From Neobacillus niacini (GTDB lineage Bacteria; Bacillota; Bacilli; Bacillales; Cytobacillaceae), in assembly GCF_019749295.1 (NCBI RefSeq), contig NZ_JACWFG010000002.1:333326-397325 (forward strand): DNA of 64,000 nt. Reading direction: 5' to 3'. The notes below the pieces were generated by a model. The model saw only the letters and a program-made list of their open reading frames with translations, had not been told where the DNA came from and did no database searches. The first letter of the stretch is position 1. The number at the start of each line of letters is the position of its first letter. A program made the translations under genes and the position numbers. Positions 9,792 through 21,310 of the stretch are shown piece after piece.

Positions 9792-12700
9792 TTACATGTT
9801 TCTTCTATATTGGCCGCCTACTTCGTAGAGGGCTTTTGTGATTTGTCCTAGGCTGGCTGTTTTTACGGTTTCCATTAGTTCTGCGAAGATGTTTTCGTTG
9901 TTGACGGCTGCGGCTTTTAGCTTTTCTAGTGCTTTTGCTGTTTGTGCTGCATGTGCTTGCTGGAAAGCGCGCAGGTTGTGAATTTGTAATTCTTTTTCTT
10001 CTTTAGAGGCTCGCGCCAGTTCCATGCTGTTGATGTCTTCTTCAGAAGGTGGATTTGGATTTAAATAGGTGTTCACACCAATTATTGGCAGTTCACCTGT
10101 ATGCTTTTTCATCTCATAGTACATCGATTCATCTTGAATTTTTCCGCGCTGGTACTGAGTTTCCATTGAACCAAGAACACCGCCGCGGTCGTTTAGGCGT
10201 TCAAATTCCTGAAGAACTGCTTCCTCGACAAGATCCGTTAATTCTTCAACCACAAACGATCCTTGAAGCGGATTTTCATTTTTGGTTAATCCATGCTCTT
10301 TGGTGATAATCATCTGAATCGCCATTGCCCTGCGAACACTTTCCTCCGTCGGTGTTGTAATGGCTTCGTCATAGGCATTTGTATGAAGCGAATTACAGTT
10401 ATCATGCAGCGCCATCAATGCCTGAAGCGTGGTACGAATATCATTAAAATCAATTTCCTGTGCGTGCAGTGAACGGCCTGAGGTTTGGATATGATACTTC
10501 AGCTTTTGGCTGCGCTCACTCGCACCATATTTATCACGCATTACCGTTGCCCAGATTCGGCGGGCCACACGGCCAATCACTGTATATTCTGGATCGAGCC
10601 CATTCGAGAAGAAGAACGATAAGTTTGGTGCAAAATCATCAATCTTCATGCCTCTGCTCAAATAATACTCTACATAAGTAAAACCGTTCGAGAGTGTAAA
10701 AGCAAGCTGTGAAATCGGATTAGCGCCTGCTTCGGCAATGTGATAACCGGAAATAGATACAGAGTAGTAGTTACGCACTTGCTGGTCGATAAAATATTGT
10801 TGAATATCTCCCATCATCCGCAGTGCAAACTCTGTTGAAAAAATACAAGTGTTTTGACCTTGGTCTTCTTTTAAAATATCGGCTTGCACCGTACCGCGGA
10901 CCGTTCTTAGCGTATAAGCCTTCACTTTCGCAAACTCCTCAACACTTAACACACGGCCAAGCTCTTCTTCTTTTTTCTTCACCTGCTGATCAATTGCGGT
11001 ATTCATAAACATCGCTAAAATAATCGGCGCTGGACCATTGATGGTCATTGAAACCGATGTAGAGGGATGACAAAGATCAAAGCCATCATACAGCTTTTTC
11101 ATATCATCAAGCGTACAAACGCTGACGCCGCTCTCTCCAACCTTGCCATAAATGTCCGGACGGTAATCCGGGTCCTCACCATACAATGTTACCGAATCAA
11201 AGGCCGTACTTAAGCGTTTTGCTGCATCATCTTTAGATAGATAGTGGAAACGGCGATTTGTTCTCTCCGGTGTCCCTTCTCCAGCAAATTGACGTTTTGG
11301 ATCTTCACCCTCACGCTTGAACGGAAAAACTCCAGCTGTATATGGATACGAGCCTGGCACATTTTCACGATATACCCAGCGCAGGATTTCACCGTAATCT
11401 TTATACCCCGGTAACGCTACCTTTGGAATATCCAGCCCAGAAAGACTCTTTGTTTTTAAAACAGTGATTATTTCTTTATCTCGAATTCTCGTTACAAACT
11501 TATCTGCTTTATAGGCAGCCTTCGTTTTTTCCCAGCCTTCGAGGATTTTTTTCGACTCTGGCGTTAATTTCTCTTCTGTTGCCTGTTTAATACCTTCTAA
11601 AGAAGCCACAACTTCTTCATTTGCCTCTGTTTCCTTAACCGCTGCAATCGCGCCTTCCAGCTGAAATAATTTCCGGGCAATATTTGCCTGTTCTTCAGCT
11701 TTTTGATGGTAGCGGCGGACGGTCTCCGATATTTCCCGGAGATAATAGCGGCGGTCCGTTGGAATAATCACGTTTTGTTTTTCTACTAATGCATCTTTAC
11801 TAAAAGAAGTAACCCAATCGGTGCCTGTTTTTTGATTTACTTTTTCAATCAATGCCGCAAATAAGGCATTGGTGCCTTGGTCATTAAACTGGCTGGCAAT
11901 CGTACCGTATACCGGCATCTCACTAGTGTCTTTTTCAAACAGCATATGGCTGCGCTGATATTGCTTTTGCACCTGACGCAGTGCATCCTCAGAACCCTTG
12001 CGCTCAAATTTATTGATAACAATTAAATCAGCAAAATCAATCATATCAATCTTTTCAAGCTGGGACGGTGCCCCAAATTCACTGGTCATGACATAAAGGG
12101 AAACATCACAAATTTCAGTTATCTCCGCATCACCCTGACCGATTCCACTTGTCTCAACGATAACTAGTTCAAAGCCCGCTGCCTTCACGACCGAAACGGC
12201 ATCCTTGATGGCTAACGAAAGCTCACTTTTGGAAGATCGTGTTGCAAGGCTTCGCATATACACATTTGGATTAAAGATGGCATTCATTCGAATTCGGTCG
12301 CCTAAAAGAGCGCCGCCCGTTTTTTGTTTCGTCGGGTCAACGGAAAGAATGGCGACTTTTTTATCTGGCAGCTCATTAATAAACCGGCGAATCAACTCAT
12401 CTGTCAGCGAGCTTTTTCCGGCACCGCCCGTACCAGTGATTCCGACAACAGGAATTTCCTTCGTTAACGTTTTCACTTTTTCCAACAGGCTCTCTGCTGC
12501 TGCGGCCGCTTCCCGATTATTATCGACATGTAATTCAGCCAAGGTAATCAATTTAGAAATGGCATTCACATCACCAGTAGGAAGCTTTTCAATATGCTGT
12601 GCATGATCAGCGGATACGGTCGGAAAGTCACATTCCTCAAGCATCCGATTGATCATACCTTGAAGCCCCAATGTCCGGCCATCCTCTGGAGAAAAAATCC

Positions 12701-13058
12701 AGGCTATCCCGTAATCATGCAGCTCTTTAATTTCGCGTGGGATAATAACACCGCCGCCGCCGCCATAAATGCGGATGTTCGGTGCACCCTTTTCTTTTAA
12801 CAAATCGTACATATACTTAAAGTATTCCACATGGCCGCCTTGATACGATGAAATCGCAATTCCCTGCGCGTCCTCTTGAATCGCGGCATTGACCACCTCT
12901 TCGACCGAACGGTTATGCCCGAGATGGATTACCTCTGCCCCGCTCGCTTGCAGGATCCTTCTCATTATATTAATCGAAGCATCATGACCATCAAACAAAC
13001 TCGACGCCGTCACAAAACGAATATGGTGCTTCGGCTGATAAATCTCCGTCGTACTCAT
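9792..13058 (-). CDS. icmF: Fused isobutyryl-CoA mutase with G-protein chaperone
   Basis: Adenosylcobalamin enzyme that interconverts isobutyryl-CoA and n-butyryl-CoA, linking valine and fatty-acid breakdown. The 1088 residues carry three parts in order. First is a B12-binding domain (DGHDAS near 24, a form of DxHxxG, and later YGGGGGVI). Next is a MeaI-type GTPase chaperone with P-loop [12 protein letters not shown] near 206. Last is the large mutase domain ([20 protein letters not shown] near 580). The length fits IcmF. ATG at 13058 follows GGGGGAG. It is 52 bases downstream of the TetR gene in a beta-oxidation cluster. Confidence 0.95.
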   Translation of the reverse strand: MSTTEIYQPKHHIRFVTASSLFDGHDASINIMRRILQASGAEVIHLGHNRSVEEVVNAAIQEDAQGIAISSYQGGHVEYFKYMYDLLKEKGAPNIRIYGGGGGVIIPREIKELHDYGIAWIFSPEDGRTLGLQGMINRMLEECDFPTVSADHAQHIEKLPTGDVNAISKLITLAELHVDNNREAAAAAESLLEKVKTLTKEIPVVGITGTGGAGKSSLTDELIRRFINELPDKKVAILSVDPTKQKTGGALLGDRIRMNAIFNPNVYMRSLATRSSKSELSLAIKDAVSVVKAAGFELVIVETSGIGQGDAEITEICDVSLYVMTSEFGAPSQLEKIDMIDFADLIVINKFERKGSEDALRQVQKQYQRSHMLFEKDTSEMPVYGTIASQFNDQGTNALFAALIEKVNQKTGTDWVTSFSKDALVEKQNVIIPTDRRYYLREISETVRRYHQKAEEQANIARKLFQLEGAIAAVKETEANEEVVASLEGIKQATEEKLTPESKKILEGWEKTKAAYKADKFVTRIRDKEIITVLKTKSLSGLDIPKVALPGYKDYGEILRWVYRENVPGSYPYTAGVFPFKREGEDPKRQFAGEGTPERTNRRFHYLSKDDAAKRLSTAFDSVTLYGEDPDYRPDIYGKVGESGVSVCTLDDMKKLYDGFDLCHPSTSVSMTINGPAPIILAMFMNTAIDQQVKKKEEELGRVLSVEEFAKVKAYTLRTVRGTVQADILKEDQGQNTCIFSTEFALRMMGDIQQYFIDQQVRNYYSVSISGYHIAEAGANPISQLAFTLSNGFTYVEYYLSRGMKIDDFAPNLSFFFSNGLDPEYTVIGRVARRIWATVMRDKYGASERSQKLKYHIQTSGRSLHAQEIDFNDIRTTLQALMALHDNCNSLHTNAYDEAITTPTEESVRRAMAIQMIITKEHGLTKNENPLQGSFVVEELTDLVEEAVLQEFERLNDRGGVLGSMETQYQRGKIQDESMYYEMKKHTGELPIIGVNTYLNPNPPSEEDINSMELARASKEEKELQIHNLRAFQQAHAAQTAKALEKLKAAAVNNENIFAELMETVKTASLGQITKALYEVGGQYRRNM

Positions 13059-13110
13059 ATGTCTCCCCCTTTGCTTGGAAAAAAGGAACTCTATCTCCTT
13101 TTCCCCGCTC

Positions 13111-13767
13111 TTATTTCATTATCGTCCCTTTTTTGCTGTTCTGACTCATTCCGTTAATCCCCGAAAACAATCGTTCCGTCTGCAGCTCGATGTATTCGTC
13201 TAAGGTGAATAACTTCTGCAATGTCCAGCGGCGGAAGCTCCACATTTGTCCTTCTACGATAATCGTGTGAGAAAGGATTCTAATCTGCTGTTCCGTTAAG
13301 TTCAGCTCCCCATTTTCCACACATAATGTAATAAGCTTTTCAAACATCGCCGCCATTTCATTTTCCTTCTTCAACACATATGGAAGAGCATCTTTTGTAA
13401 GCGATTTTGCCTCTTGATACATGACCAAAATTTCCTCCTGCAATTCATCAATAACCCGGAAATAGTTAGCAATCCCATGCTTCAAACTATCAAGTGTACC
13501 TTGCTTATCCTCTAGGTCCTGCTGAAGACGCTCGCTTACATGGTCATAAATGCTGTCACACACCAAGTAAAGAACGTCTTCCTTGGTGCGGATATATTCG
13601 TATAACGTTCCAATGCTAAAGCCTGCCGCCTTCGCAATTTCTCTGGTCGTCGTCCGGTGAAACCCCTTTTGTTTAAAAAGTGAAACGGCCCCTTTGATCA
13701 TCTGATCCCGTCTTCGTTGTACAAGGCGTTCATCTTTTACTGAAGCCTGCACTTCACGTTTTTTCAT
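13111..13767 (-). CDS. TetR family regulator, probably of fatty-acid degradation genes
   Basis: Likely ligand-responsive repressor of the surrounding acyl-CoA genes. The N-terminal helix-turn-helix is clear ([20 protein letters not shown], then [15 protein letters not shown], near residues 35-70); the rest is a helical ligand/dimer domain. I chose ATG 13767, with AAGGCGG eight bases upstream, over ATG 13788, which has no ribosome site. 218 residues. The gene follows the acyl-CoA dehydrogenase stop by 28 bases. It resembles FadR/YsiA in context, and a TGAATG-N2-CATTCA palindrome sits in the fadF promoter. Confidence 0.85.
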   Translation of the reverse strand: MKKREVQASVKDERLVQRRRDQMIKGAVSLFKQKGFHRTTTREIAKAAGFSIGTLYEYIRTKEDVLYLVCDSIYDHVSERLQQDLEDKQGTLDSLKHGIANYFRVIDELQEEILVMYQEAKSLTKDALPYVLKKENEMAAMFEKLITLCVENGELNLTEQQIRILSHTIIVEGQMWSFRRWTLQKLFTLDEYIELQTERLFSGINGMSQNSKKGTIMK

Positions 13768-13795
13768 CCCTTTTACCGCCTTTATCATTAAATGG

Positions 13796-14935
13796 TTATT
13801 TCGTGATCATTCGTGAGATAACTAGGCGCTGGATTTCTTGTGTTCCTTCATAGATTTGCGTAATTTTAGCGTCGCGCATATATCTCTCCACTGGATAATC
13901 CTTTGTATAACCATACCCTCCAAATACCTGAACCGCTTCTGTTGTAACCTTCATCGCCGTGTCTCCAGCGAATAATTTCGACATCGCCGATTCCTTGCCG
14001 TACGGCAGACCCTGCGACTCCAGCCATGCAGCTTGATAGGTTAATAGTCTTGCCGCTTCAATGTTTGTCGCCATATCTGCAAGCTTGAAACCGATTCCTT
14101 GGTTCGCTGCGATTGGCTTTCCAAACTGCTGACGTTCTTTCGCGTAGTCGACCGCAGCGTCGAGCGCACCTTGTGCAATGCCCACTGCCTGTGCTGCGAT
14201 TCCGTTACGGCCGCCATCCAGCGTCATCATGGCAATTTTGAAGCCTTCACCTTCTTCGCCTAACCTGTTGGCGACTGGTACCTTACACTCTTCAAAAATA
14301 ATTTCCGTTGTAGGTGAAGAACGAATACCGAGCTTCTTTTCTTTTTTCCCAACAGAGAAGCCTGGGAAGTCACTTTCCACGATAAACGCAGTCGTTCCTT
14401 TTTGTTTGCTCGATGGATCTGTCAGTGCAAATACGACATAAATGTCAGCAATGCCGCCGTTTGTGATGAAGATTTTTGAGCCGTTGAGGACATAATGGTC
14501 ACCTTCACGTCTTGCAGTTGTTCTCATACCGCCGGCATCCGAACCGCTGCCTGGCTCTGTTAAGCCGTAGGCTCCGATCTTTTTACCTTCTGCCATCGGA
14601 CGAAGATATTGCTGCTTTTGCTCCTCAGAACCGAATTTGTAGATTGGCCAGCCTGCTAATGAAGTGTGCGCGGATAACGTAACACCTGTTGATGCGCAAA
14701 CTCTTGATAGCTCTTCAACCGCAATACAATAGGCAAGGTAATCGCTTCCGATGCCGCCGTACTCCTCCGGCCACGGAATGCCCGTTAATCCAAGCTCCGC
14801 CATTTTGTCAAAAATCTCCCGATCAAAACGCTCCTCCTCGTCACGCTCAGCCGCTGTTGGAGCGACCTCGTTTCGAGCAAAGTCCCGAACCATTTTCCGA
14901 ATCATTTCATGTTCTTCCGATAAACGAAAATTCAT
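13796..14935 (-). CDS. acdA: Acyl-CoA dehydrogenase (AcdA-like)
   Basis: FAD enzyme that introduces the alpha-beta double bond in acyl-CoA. 379 residues from ATG 14935, which follows GAGGAGG. Signatures: [17 protein letters not shown] near 130, [13 protein letters not shown] near 160, and C-terminal [20 protein letters not shown] then [16 protein letters not shown], which contains the catalytic glutamate. It is about 60% similar by eye to the next gene, so the pair looks like paralogues for different chain lengths or branched substrates. Confidence 0.93.
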   Translation of the reverse strand: MNFRLSEEHEMIRKMVRDFARNEVAPTAAERDEEERFDREIFDKMAELGLTGIPWPEEYGGIGSDYLAYCIAVEELSRVCASTGVTLSAHTSLAGWPIYKFGSEEQKQQYLRPMAEGKKIGAYGLTEPGSGSDAGGMRTTARREGDHYVLNGSKIFITNGGIADIYVVFALTDPSSKQKGTTAFIVESDFPGFSVGKKEKKLGIRSSPTTEIIFEECKVPVANRLGEEGEGFKIAMMTLDGGRNGIAAQAVGIAQGALDAAVDYAKERQQFGKPIAANQGIGFKLADMATNIEAARLLTYQAAWLESQGLPYGKESAMSKLFAGDTAMKVTTEAVQVFGGYGYTKDYPVERYMRDAKITQIYEGTQEIQRLVISRMITK

Positions 14936-14970
14936 TTTATATGTCCTCCTCAAGGTAACTTCTCATCTAA

Positions 14971-15283
14971 CCGTGCAGGTTTTTTCGAAAAAGCATACAG
15001 TTCTTACAAATAACCGTACAGCTTTTACAAATAACTGGACAGCTTTTACAAATAACTGGACAGCTTTTACAAATAACTGGACAGCTTTTACAAATAGCGG
15101 ACAGCCTTTACAAAAACCGTACTGTTTTTATAAAAAACCATACAGTTTCTACAATAAACCGTACAGCTTATACAAAAAACCATACAGTTCTTACAATTAA
15201 CCGTACAGCTTATACAAAAAACCATACAGTTCTTACAATTAACCGTACAGCTTATACAAAAAGCCATACAGTTCTTACAATTA
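14971..15283. repeat. Intergenic array 1: about 14 units of 21 bases
   Basis: Unit of the form CCGTACAGCTTTTACAAATAA, mostly 20-21 bases. The left half is nearly identical (CTGGACAGCTTTTACAAATAA three times); the right half alternates CCGTACAGCTTATACAAAAAA with CCATACAGTTCTTACAATTAA, a 42-base higher-order unit. There are no unique spacers, so it is not CRISPR. It fills the 383-base gap between the two acyl-CoA dehydrogenase genes of one strand. Confidence 0.9.
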
Positions 15284-15318
15284 GCTCAGATGTCTACATC
15301 TTCCACCGAGCTATCAAC

Positions 15319-16449
15319 TTAAAGATACTTACTAATCACAATCCGCTGAATCTCGCTCGTTCCCTCGTAAATCTCGGTCACTTTTGCATCGCGGAAGTAG
15401 CGCTCGACTGGATAATCCTCTGTATAGCCATAGCCGCCAAACACCTGGATCGCTTCTGTAGCCGTCTCCACTGCTGTCTTCGATGCAAATAATTTAGCAA
15501 TCGAGGCTTCCATTCCGCACTTCATACCCTGCGCACGTAAGTCAGCTGCACGATAGAGTAATAGTCTTGCAGCTTCTACATTCGTTGCCATATCCGCCAG
15601 CTTAAAGCCAATTCCCTGCTGAGCAGCAATCGGTTTACCAAACTGCTGTCGCTCCTTCGCATAATTAACCGCGGCTTCTAATGCAGCCTCCGCAATTCCG
15701 AGTGCCTGGGCAGCAATGCCAATCCGGCCGACATCCAGGTTTGCCATCGCAATTTTAAAACCTTCGCCTTCTTGACCTAAAAGGTTCGAAGCAGGTACAA
15801 CCATGTCTTCAAAAGAAAGCTGGACGGTTCTTGAGCCATGAAGGCCCATTTTATGTTCATCCTTGCCAATCACAAGGCCAGGAGAATTTTTTTCAACGAT
15901 AAAGGCTGATATTCCATTACTGCCTAAATCAGGATTGGTTACAGCAAATACGATATAAACATCGGCTTCACCGCCGTTGGTGATAAACATCTTCGAGCCG
16001 TTGATTACATAATGGTCACCTTTTTTTACAGCGCGGGATTTCATGCTTTTCGCATCCGAGCCTGACCCTGCCTCCGTTAAGCAGAACGCAGCCAGCTTTT
16101 CCCCTGACGCCAGCTTTGGAAGAAATCTTTGCTTTTGTTCATCACTGCCAAAATACAGGATTGGATTTGTTCCGACTGATGTATGAACTGAAAGGATGAC
16201 ACCGACGGTCGCACTTACTCTCGAAATCTCGTTAATCGCGATAATATAGGAAACAAAGTCCATCTCCGCACCGCTGTATTTTTCCGGAACGGGAATCCCC
16301 ATCAGTCCGAGTTCCCCCATTTTACGGAGGATTTCACGCGGGAATTTTCCCTTTTCCATCTCCTCAACAAACGGAGCGATTTCCTTTTCGGCAAAATCAC
16401 GAACCATTTTCCGCATCATTTCCTGCTCTTCTGAGAATCTTAGATTCAT
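15319..16449 (-). CDS. Acyl-CoA dehydrogenase (short/branched-chain type)
   Basis: Second FAD acyl-CoA dehydrogenase of the cluster, 376 residues. Motifs: [19 protein letters not shown] near 130, [14 protein letters not shown] near 160, [19 protein letters not shown] and [18 protein letters not shown] at the C-terminus with the catalytic glutamate. It is similar to B. subtilis MmgC. It ends the hbd transcription unit: its start lies 15 bases past the hbd stop. Substrate chain length cannot be read from the sequence. Confidence 0.92.
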   Translation of the reverse strand: MNLRFSEEQEMMRKMVRDFAEKEIAPFVEEMEKGKFPREILRKMGELGLMGIPVPEKYSGAEMDFVSYIIAINEISRVSATVGVILSVHTSVGTNPILYFGSDEQKQRFLPKLASGEKLAAFCLTEAGSGSDAKSMKSRAVKKGDHYVINGSKMFITNGGEADVYIVFAVTNPDLGSNGISAFIVEKNSPGLVIGKDEHKMGLHGSRTVQLSFEDMVVPASNLLGQEGEGFKIAMANLDVGRIGIAAQALGIAEAALEAAVNYAKERQQFGKPIAAQQGIGFKLADMATNVEAARLLLYRAADLRAQGMKCGMEASIAKLFASKTAVETATEAIQVFGGYGYTEDYPVERYFRDAKVTEIYEGTSEIQRIVISKYL

Positions 16450-16463
16450 AGTAACACTCCCGA

Positions 16464-17315
16464 CTATTCGTATGTGTAGAAGCCTCGACCTGATTTCTTG
16501 CCAAGCCAGCCAGCTTTCACGTACTTACGCAGCAGCGGGCATGGACGGTACTTTGTATCTCCAAAACCTTCATGCAATGTTTCCATAATGTAAAGGCATG
16601 TATCCAGTCCGATAAAATCCGCCAGCGTCAACGGACCCATTGGATGGTTCATCCCAAGCTTCATGACCTCATCAATCGCTTCCTTCGTTGCCACACCTTC
16701 ATACAGTGTATAAATCGCTTCATTGATCATTGGCATAAGAATTCGGTTTGAAACGAACCCAGGGAAGTCATTGACTTCAACCGGAACCTTGCTCAGTGTC
16801 TTGGTCATATCTTCAATCACTTGGTAGACCTCATCTGCTGTAGCTAAGCCGCGAATGATTTCCACCAGCTTCATTACAGGCACCGGATTCATAAAGTGCA
16901 TCCCGATTACTTGCTCCGGACGTTTCGTGGCAGCAGCAATTTCCGTAATAGGCAGTGACGATGTATTGCTCGCCAAAATCGCATGTGCCGGCGCGATTTC
17001 GTCCAGCTGAGCAAAGATTTTTGTTTTGATTTCCATATTTTCAACCGCTGCTTCAATGACGAGGTCGACCTCGCGGGCATCATTCAGGCTAGTTGAAGCT
17101 GTTACTCTCTTTAGAACTTCCTTTTTTTGTTCTTCTGTCATTCGGCCTTTATCTACATTGCGGGATAAATTTTTGTTCATTACGCTTAAACCGCGCTCCA
17201 CAAATTCCGGTTTCAAATCGTTCAAGTACACAGTGTATCCTGCCTGCGCACAAACCTGAGCAATTCCAGAACCCATTTGACCCGCTCCAATGACCATTAC
17301 CTTTTCAACCTTCAT
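16464..17315 (-). CDS. hbd: 3-hydroxybutyryl-CoA dehydrogenase
   Basis: NAD(P)-dependent oxidation of 3-hydroxyacyl-CoA to 3-oxoacyl-CoA. 283 residues from ATG 17315, which has GGAGGGG seven bases upstream. The Rossmann loop is [19 protein letters not shown] near 5-23; the catalytic-domain motif [19 protein letters not shown] follows near 140, with [17 protein letters not shown] near 185. Similar to B. subtilis MmgB. It sits between thiolase and acyl-CoA dehydrogenase. Confidence 0.94.
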   Translation of the reverse strand: MKVEKVMVIGAGQMGSGIAQVCAQAGYTVYLNDLKPEFVERGLSVMNKNLSRNVDKGRMTEEQKKEVLKRVTASTSLNDAREVDLVIEAAVENMEIKTKIFAQLDEIAPAHAILASNTSSLPITEIAAATKRPEQVIGMHFMNPVPVMKLVEIIRGLATADEVYQVIEDMTKTLSKVPVEVNDFPGFVSNRILMPMINEAIYTLYEGVATKEAIDEVMKLGMNHPMGPLTLADFIGLDTCLYIMETLHEGFGDTKYRPCPLLRKYVKAGWLGKKSGRGFYTYE

Positions 17316-17370
17316 TACATCCCCTCCAATAGGAGGCTTGAATTTGTTCAAGCCTCTTTTTTAAAAAAAT

Positions 17371-17606
17371 GGCGCTGTTAAAACTGAATTTGTATTTCAC
17401 TGTGTTTGGATCATAAGCGGAGAATTTCCGTTTAAATTGGGAAATACATATATTTCCTTAAAAATAGGCGGATTTTTTCCACTTATTGTATTCAAATCAT
17501 TGAAATTTGTATTATTTAAAGCAGTTAAGCGGAATATCTCCGCTTATATTTGCTAATTAGGGTCTGCTATAAACAATAGCCGGAAATTCTCCGCTTATGA
17601 ATTCTC
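17371..17606. repeat. Intergenic array 2: GCGGA/TCCGC palindromic units
   Basis: Degenerate units ATAAGCGGAGAATTTCCG, GGCGGATTTTTTCCACTTAT, TTAAGCGGAATATCTCCGCT and GCCGGAAATTCTCCGCTTAT alternate with AT-rich filler (TTGGGAAATACATATATTTCC). Each is a small inverted repeat. The stretch begins near GGCGCTGTTAAAACTG, which resembles the left end of the palindromic element family. Confidence 0.6.
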
Positions 17607-17645
17607 AACCCTGCACAAAAATCAACAATGATTATTAACAAAGCC
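17607..17645 (+). repeat. Remnant right end of the palindromic element
   Basis: AAAAATCAACA followed after 9 bases by TTAACAAAGCCT matches the right-hand end of copies C and D. The core is absent. A left-end-like GGCGCTGTTAAAAC lies at about 17371, so array 2 may occupy the place of a lost core. Confidence 0.6.
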
Positions 17646-17699
17646 TAAAAAATAAATCCCGTTAGTTTTTTCAACAAATAGATATTATCTGAAAACCAC

Positions 17700-18887
17700 T
17701 TAAGCTTTAGGAACCTCAATCATAACGGCATCTCCCTGGCCTCCGCCGCTGCAAATCGCGGCAATCCCAATTCCGCCGCCACGACGTTTCAGCTCATGCA
17801 TTAATGTGATAATAATACGTGCACCGCTTGCTCCGATTGGATGACCCAGTGCTACCGCACCGCCATTGACATTCACCTTTTCCGGATCAAGGTTTGCGAT
17901 TTTACTGCTCGCTAACGCAACTGCCGCAAAGGCTTCATTAATTTCAAATAAATCGATATTTTCTACGGTTTTACCTGTTTTTTTCAATAGGCTGTTGATA
18001 ACAAGTCCTGGTGTTTGTGGGAAATCCTTTGCTTCAACCGCTACAGCTGCATGCCCTAAGATAACTGCTTCTGGCTTTCTGCCTTCACGCAATGCACGTT
18101 CTTCACTCATTAATACGAGGGCCGCCGCACCGTCATTGATTCCAGGTGCATTTCCTGCTGTAATGGTTCCGTCCGAATTAAAAACGGGTGCTAATTTTGA
18201 AAGTCTATCAATTGAGGTGTCTTTTCGTGGTGATTCATCATGCTGTACCACAACCGGCGCTCCTTTACGCTGCGGAACGTTGACAGGCACGATTTCTTCT
18301 GCAAATAGTCCGCTTTCAATAGCGGCAATTGCCCGCTCATGGCTTCTTAACGCCCATTCATCTTGAGCTTCTCGGCTAAGTTCCATTTCTTTTGCTGTAG
18401 AATTTCCGTATGTTCCCATATGAACGCCTGTGAAGCTGCAGCTTAATCCGTCATGAATCATTAAATCCTTCACTGATGAATCGCCCATTTTTAAGCCCCA
18501 GCGTGCTTTTGGTAAAATATATGGAGCATTACTCATCGACTCCATTCCGCCAGCCACAATCAAATCCTCATCACCTGCGCGGATGATTTGATCCCCTAAC
18601 GTGACACTGCGCATTCCGGAAGCACAAACTTTGTTGATGGTTTCAGTTTTCACTTCCCAAGGAAGTCCAGCTTCTCTTGCTGCCTGGCGTGAAGGAATTT
18701 GTCCCTGGCCGCCTTGTAAAACGGATCCTAAGATTATTTCCTGCACATCCTCACTCTTAACCTCTGCTCGTGCAATCGCCTCTTTCACAGCAATTCCGCC
18801 GAGCTGTGCTGCAGTCAAGCTGCTCAGTGCTCCTCCAAATTTCCCAAATGGCGTTCTAACCCCGCTTAAAATAACTGTTCTGCCCAT
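17700..18887 (-). CDS. mmgA: Acetyl-CoA C-acetyltransferase (thiolase)
   Basis: Thiolytic cleavage of 3-oxoacyl-CoA (or acetoacetyl-CoA formation). 395 residues from ATG 18887 ([15 protein letters not shown]), with GGGAGAG eight bases upstream; a longer frame adds three residues but fits the ribosome site less well. Catalytic cysteine in [12 protein letters not shown] near 88, histidine in [13 protein letters not shown] near 348, second cysteine in [12 protein letters not shown] near 378. Upstream bases 18923-18936 (TGAACGCTCGCTCG) weakly resemble a TetR-type palindrome. Confidence 0.94.
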   Translation of the reverse strand: MGRTVILSGVRTPFGKFGGALSSLTAAQLGGIAVKEAIARAEVKSEDVQEIILGSVLQGGQGQIPSRQAAREAGLPWEVKTETINKVCASGMRSVTLGDQIIRAGDEDLIVAGGMESMSNAPYILPKARWGLKMGDSSVKDLMIHDGLSCSFTGVHMGTYGNSTAKEMELSREAQDEWALRSHERAIAAIESGLFAEEIVPVNVPQRKGAPVVVQHDESPRKDTSIDRLSKLAPVFNSDGTITAGNAPGINDGAAALVLMSEERALREGRKPEAVILGHAAVAVEAKDFPQTPGLVINSLLKKTGKTVENIDLFEINEAFAAVALASSKIANLDPEKVNVNGGAVALGHPIGASGARIIITLMHELKRRGGGIGIAAICSGGGQGDAVMIEVPKA

Positions 18888-19117
18888 CCAAAACACTCTC
18901 CCTTTTTATCACTTTAAACCATCACCGACTGAACGCTCGCTCGATACAGCAGTAAAAAAAATCCGCTAACATGAAAGCGTTTTCCCATCCACTATCTATT
19001 CTACATAAAAAAAGGCAAAAGTTGAAATGTTTTACACAAAATTCTTAAGATTTTATGAATTCAGGTATCTCATAACAACTTCTGCCTCAAACTTCTACTG
19101 GTGCTGACTTTGCTTTT

Positions 19118-21217
19118 CTATGCCACTTGGCCGCAAACTGCTTTTTCTAACAGCTCTGCTACATCATAGGTTGAAATCTTTTCTTCTACTTCTTTTGCCT
19201 TTGTTCCGTCAGATAACATCGTTAAGCAGTACGGACATCCAGAGCTAATTACAGATGGATTAACGGCTAGCGCCTGCTCGGTTCTTGAAACGTTAATGCG
19301 GTGTCCCGTTTCTTCTTCCATCCACATCAAGCCGCCGCCTGCGCCACAGCACATTCCCGTTTCTCTGTTTCTTTCCATTTCCACAAGCTGCACACCAGGG
19401 ATCGATTTCAAAATCTCACGCGGCGGATCATAGACGTCGTTGTAACGGCCTAAATAACAAGAATCATGGAAAGTAATCTTTTCGTTAACGGCATGCTTCG
19501 GAACAAGTTTTCCATCCCGAACCAGTTCATATAGAACCTCTGTATGATGATAAACCTCTGCCTCTAAACCAAAGTCAGGATATTCATTTTTGAAAATATT
19601 ATAGGCATGCGGATCAATCGTAACAATCTTCTTAACCTCAGCCTTTTCGAATTCCTCGATATTTTTTGCCGCAAGCTCTTGGAACAAGAACTCATTGCCG
19701 AGACGGCGCGGTGTATCGCCAGAGTTTTTCTCTTTGTTACCAAGGATTGCAAACTTCACGCCTGCTTCATTTAAAAGCTTTGCAAAGGAAAGAGCGATTT
19801 TTTGGCTGCGGTTATCGTAAGAGCCCATGGAACCAACCCAGAATAGGTATTCGAACTCCTCGCCTTTTTTGTTCATTTCCTTTACTGTAGGAATTTCAAC
19901 ATCTGCGCGGGCCTCACGCCAAGATTCGCGCTCTTTTCTGTTTAAGCCCCATGGATTGCCCTGACGCTCGATGTTCGTCATTGCACGCTGTGCATCTGCG
20001 TCTAGCTTACCTTCTGTTAAAACAAGATAACGGCGAAGGTCGATAATTTTATCAACATGCTCGTTCATTACCGGACATTGGTCCTCACAGTTACGGCAAG
20101 TCGTACAAGCCCAAATTTCCTCTTCGGTAATTACATCGCCAATCAAGCTCGGATTATAAGCTAGAGTGGCTGCTGATTCTTGTGCCCCCTGACCGCTTGA
20201 AGCCAGTGCAATTTGGTTTCCTGTAGTGTTGCCAAACGCAAAGGTCGGCACCCATGGCTGTTTTGAGGTAACGGCCGCACCATGGTTGGTTAAGTGGTCA
20301 CGCATTTTTACAATTAAGTCCATTGGAGAAAGCATTTTGCCTGTACCTGTAGCAGGACACATATTGGTACAGCGTCCACATTCTACACAAGCATAAAAGT
20401 CGATCATTTGGTGCTGCGTAAAGTCCTCAATTTTTCCAACACCGAAGGATTCTTGTGACTCGTCCTCAAAATCAACCTTCTGCAACTTACCTGGTCTTTC
20501 TAAGCGGTTAAAATATACATTTGCCGGTCCGGCAATTAAATGTGCGTGTTTCGATTGTGGAACGTACACTAAGAACGTTAATAAGAATAATAAGTGCACC
20601 CACCATGCCGCATAAAAAATGACAATTGAAGCGGTTTCACCAATTCCTGAAAAAATAAGCGCAATTAACGATGCAATTGGCTCTGTCCAAGTGGCTTCAT
20701 GACCATGCCAGATAATGCCCATCCCATTACCTACCAGCACTGAAAGCATTAAGCCGCCGATAAAAATTAACACAAGTCCTGATTTAAAATTACGCTTCAG
20801 ACGGACAAGCTTTTCAACATAACGTCGATAAAAAGCCCAGATGACTGCAACGAGAATCACCAATGTAACGATTTCTTGGAAGAAGGTAAATCCAGCATAA
20901 AGCGGTCCGAGCGGTAAATGAGAACCCGGTGCTACTCCCTTCCAAATAAAATCAATGGCACCAAATTGGACAAGAATAAATCCATAAAAGAACATAACGT
21001 GCATGATGCCGCTTTTTTTGTCCTTTAAAAGCTTCTTTTGCCCAAAAACATTGACCCAGATTTTTTGCATTCTTTCTTTGACATTGTTGTCAAACTCGAC
21101 TTTTTTCCCCAGCTTAATGAATTCAATCCTCGTTTTCACTACGTAAACGAACAGACTGATCGCGTAAGCGGTTACAGCCAGGAATGCAATGAGGTTTACC
21201 CATAAAAGCCCATTCAT
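19118..21217 (-). CDS. fadF: Membrane iron-sulfur oxidoreductase FadF
   Basis: Probably carries electrons from acyl-CoA dehydrogenase/ETF to membrane quinone. 699 residues from ATG 21217 after GGGGGCG. The N-terminal 250 residues hold about six membrane helices like a nitrate reductase gamma subunit. Two [4Fe-4S] motifs follow (CVECGRCTNMCPATGTGK near 290, CTTCRNCEDQCPVMNEH near 385). Two CCG-type domains follow (SCYLGRYNDVY, then GMCCGAGGG). B. subtilis FadF (YwjF) is about 705 residues. It leads the beta-oxidation cluster. Confidence 0.92.
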   Translation of the reverse strand: MNGLLWVNLIAFLAVTAYAISLFVYVVKTRIEFIKLGKKVEFDNNVKERMQKIWVNVFGQKKLLKDKKSGIMHVMFFYGFILVQFGAIDFIWKGVAPGSHLPLGPLYAGFTFFQEIVTLVILVAVIWAFYRRYVEKLVRLKRNFKSGLVLIFIGGLMLSVLVGNGMGIIWHGHEATWTEPIASLIALIFSGIGETASIVIFYAAWWVHLLFLLTFLVYVPQSKHAHLIAGPANVYFNRLERPGKLQKVDFEDESQESFGVGKIEDFTQHQMIDFYACVECGRCTNMCPATGTGKMLSPMDLIVKMRDHLTNHGAAVTSKQPWVPTFAFGNTTGNQIALASSGQGAQESAATLAYNPSLIGDVITEEEIWACTTCRNCEDQCPVMNEHVDKIIDLRRYLVLTEGKLDADAQRAMTNIERQGNPWGLNRKERESWREARADVEIPTVKEMNKKGEEFEYLFWVGSMGSYDNRSQKIALSFAKLLNEAGVKFAILGNKEKNSGDTPRRLGNEFLFQELAAKNIEEFEKAEVKKIVTIDPHAYNIFKNEYPDFGLEAEVYHHTEVLYELVRDGKLVPKHAVNEKITFHDSCYLGRYNDVYDPPREILKSIPGVQLVEMERNRETGMCCGAGGGLMWMEEETGHRINVSRTEQALAVNPSVISSGCPYCLTMLSDGTKAKEVEEKISTYDVAELLEKAVCGQVA

Positions 21218-21310
21218 TCTATACGCCCCCTTGTTTTCTACTTCCGTTAAATTGTCCATTCTAACTAGAAAATTTTAAAACAATACAATTTTCTGAATAC
21301 TATTAATTCT

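Noticed and set aside
14751..15200. A plus-strand frame encoding heptapeptide repeats (TAFTNNW type)
   Set aside because: It arises because a 21-base unit is a multiple of three; its first half is antisense to acdA, and there is no ribosome site or known family.
14971..15283. A CRISPR array between the acyl-CoA dehydrogenase genes (and likewise at 41451-41840 and 55383-55690)
   Set aside because: Units are contiguous or joined by short, recurring links; there are no unique spacers of 30 bases or more and no cas genes nearby.
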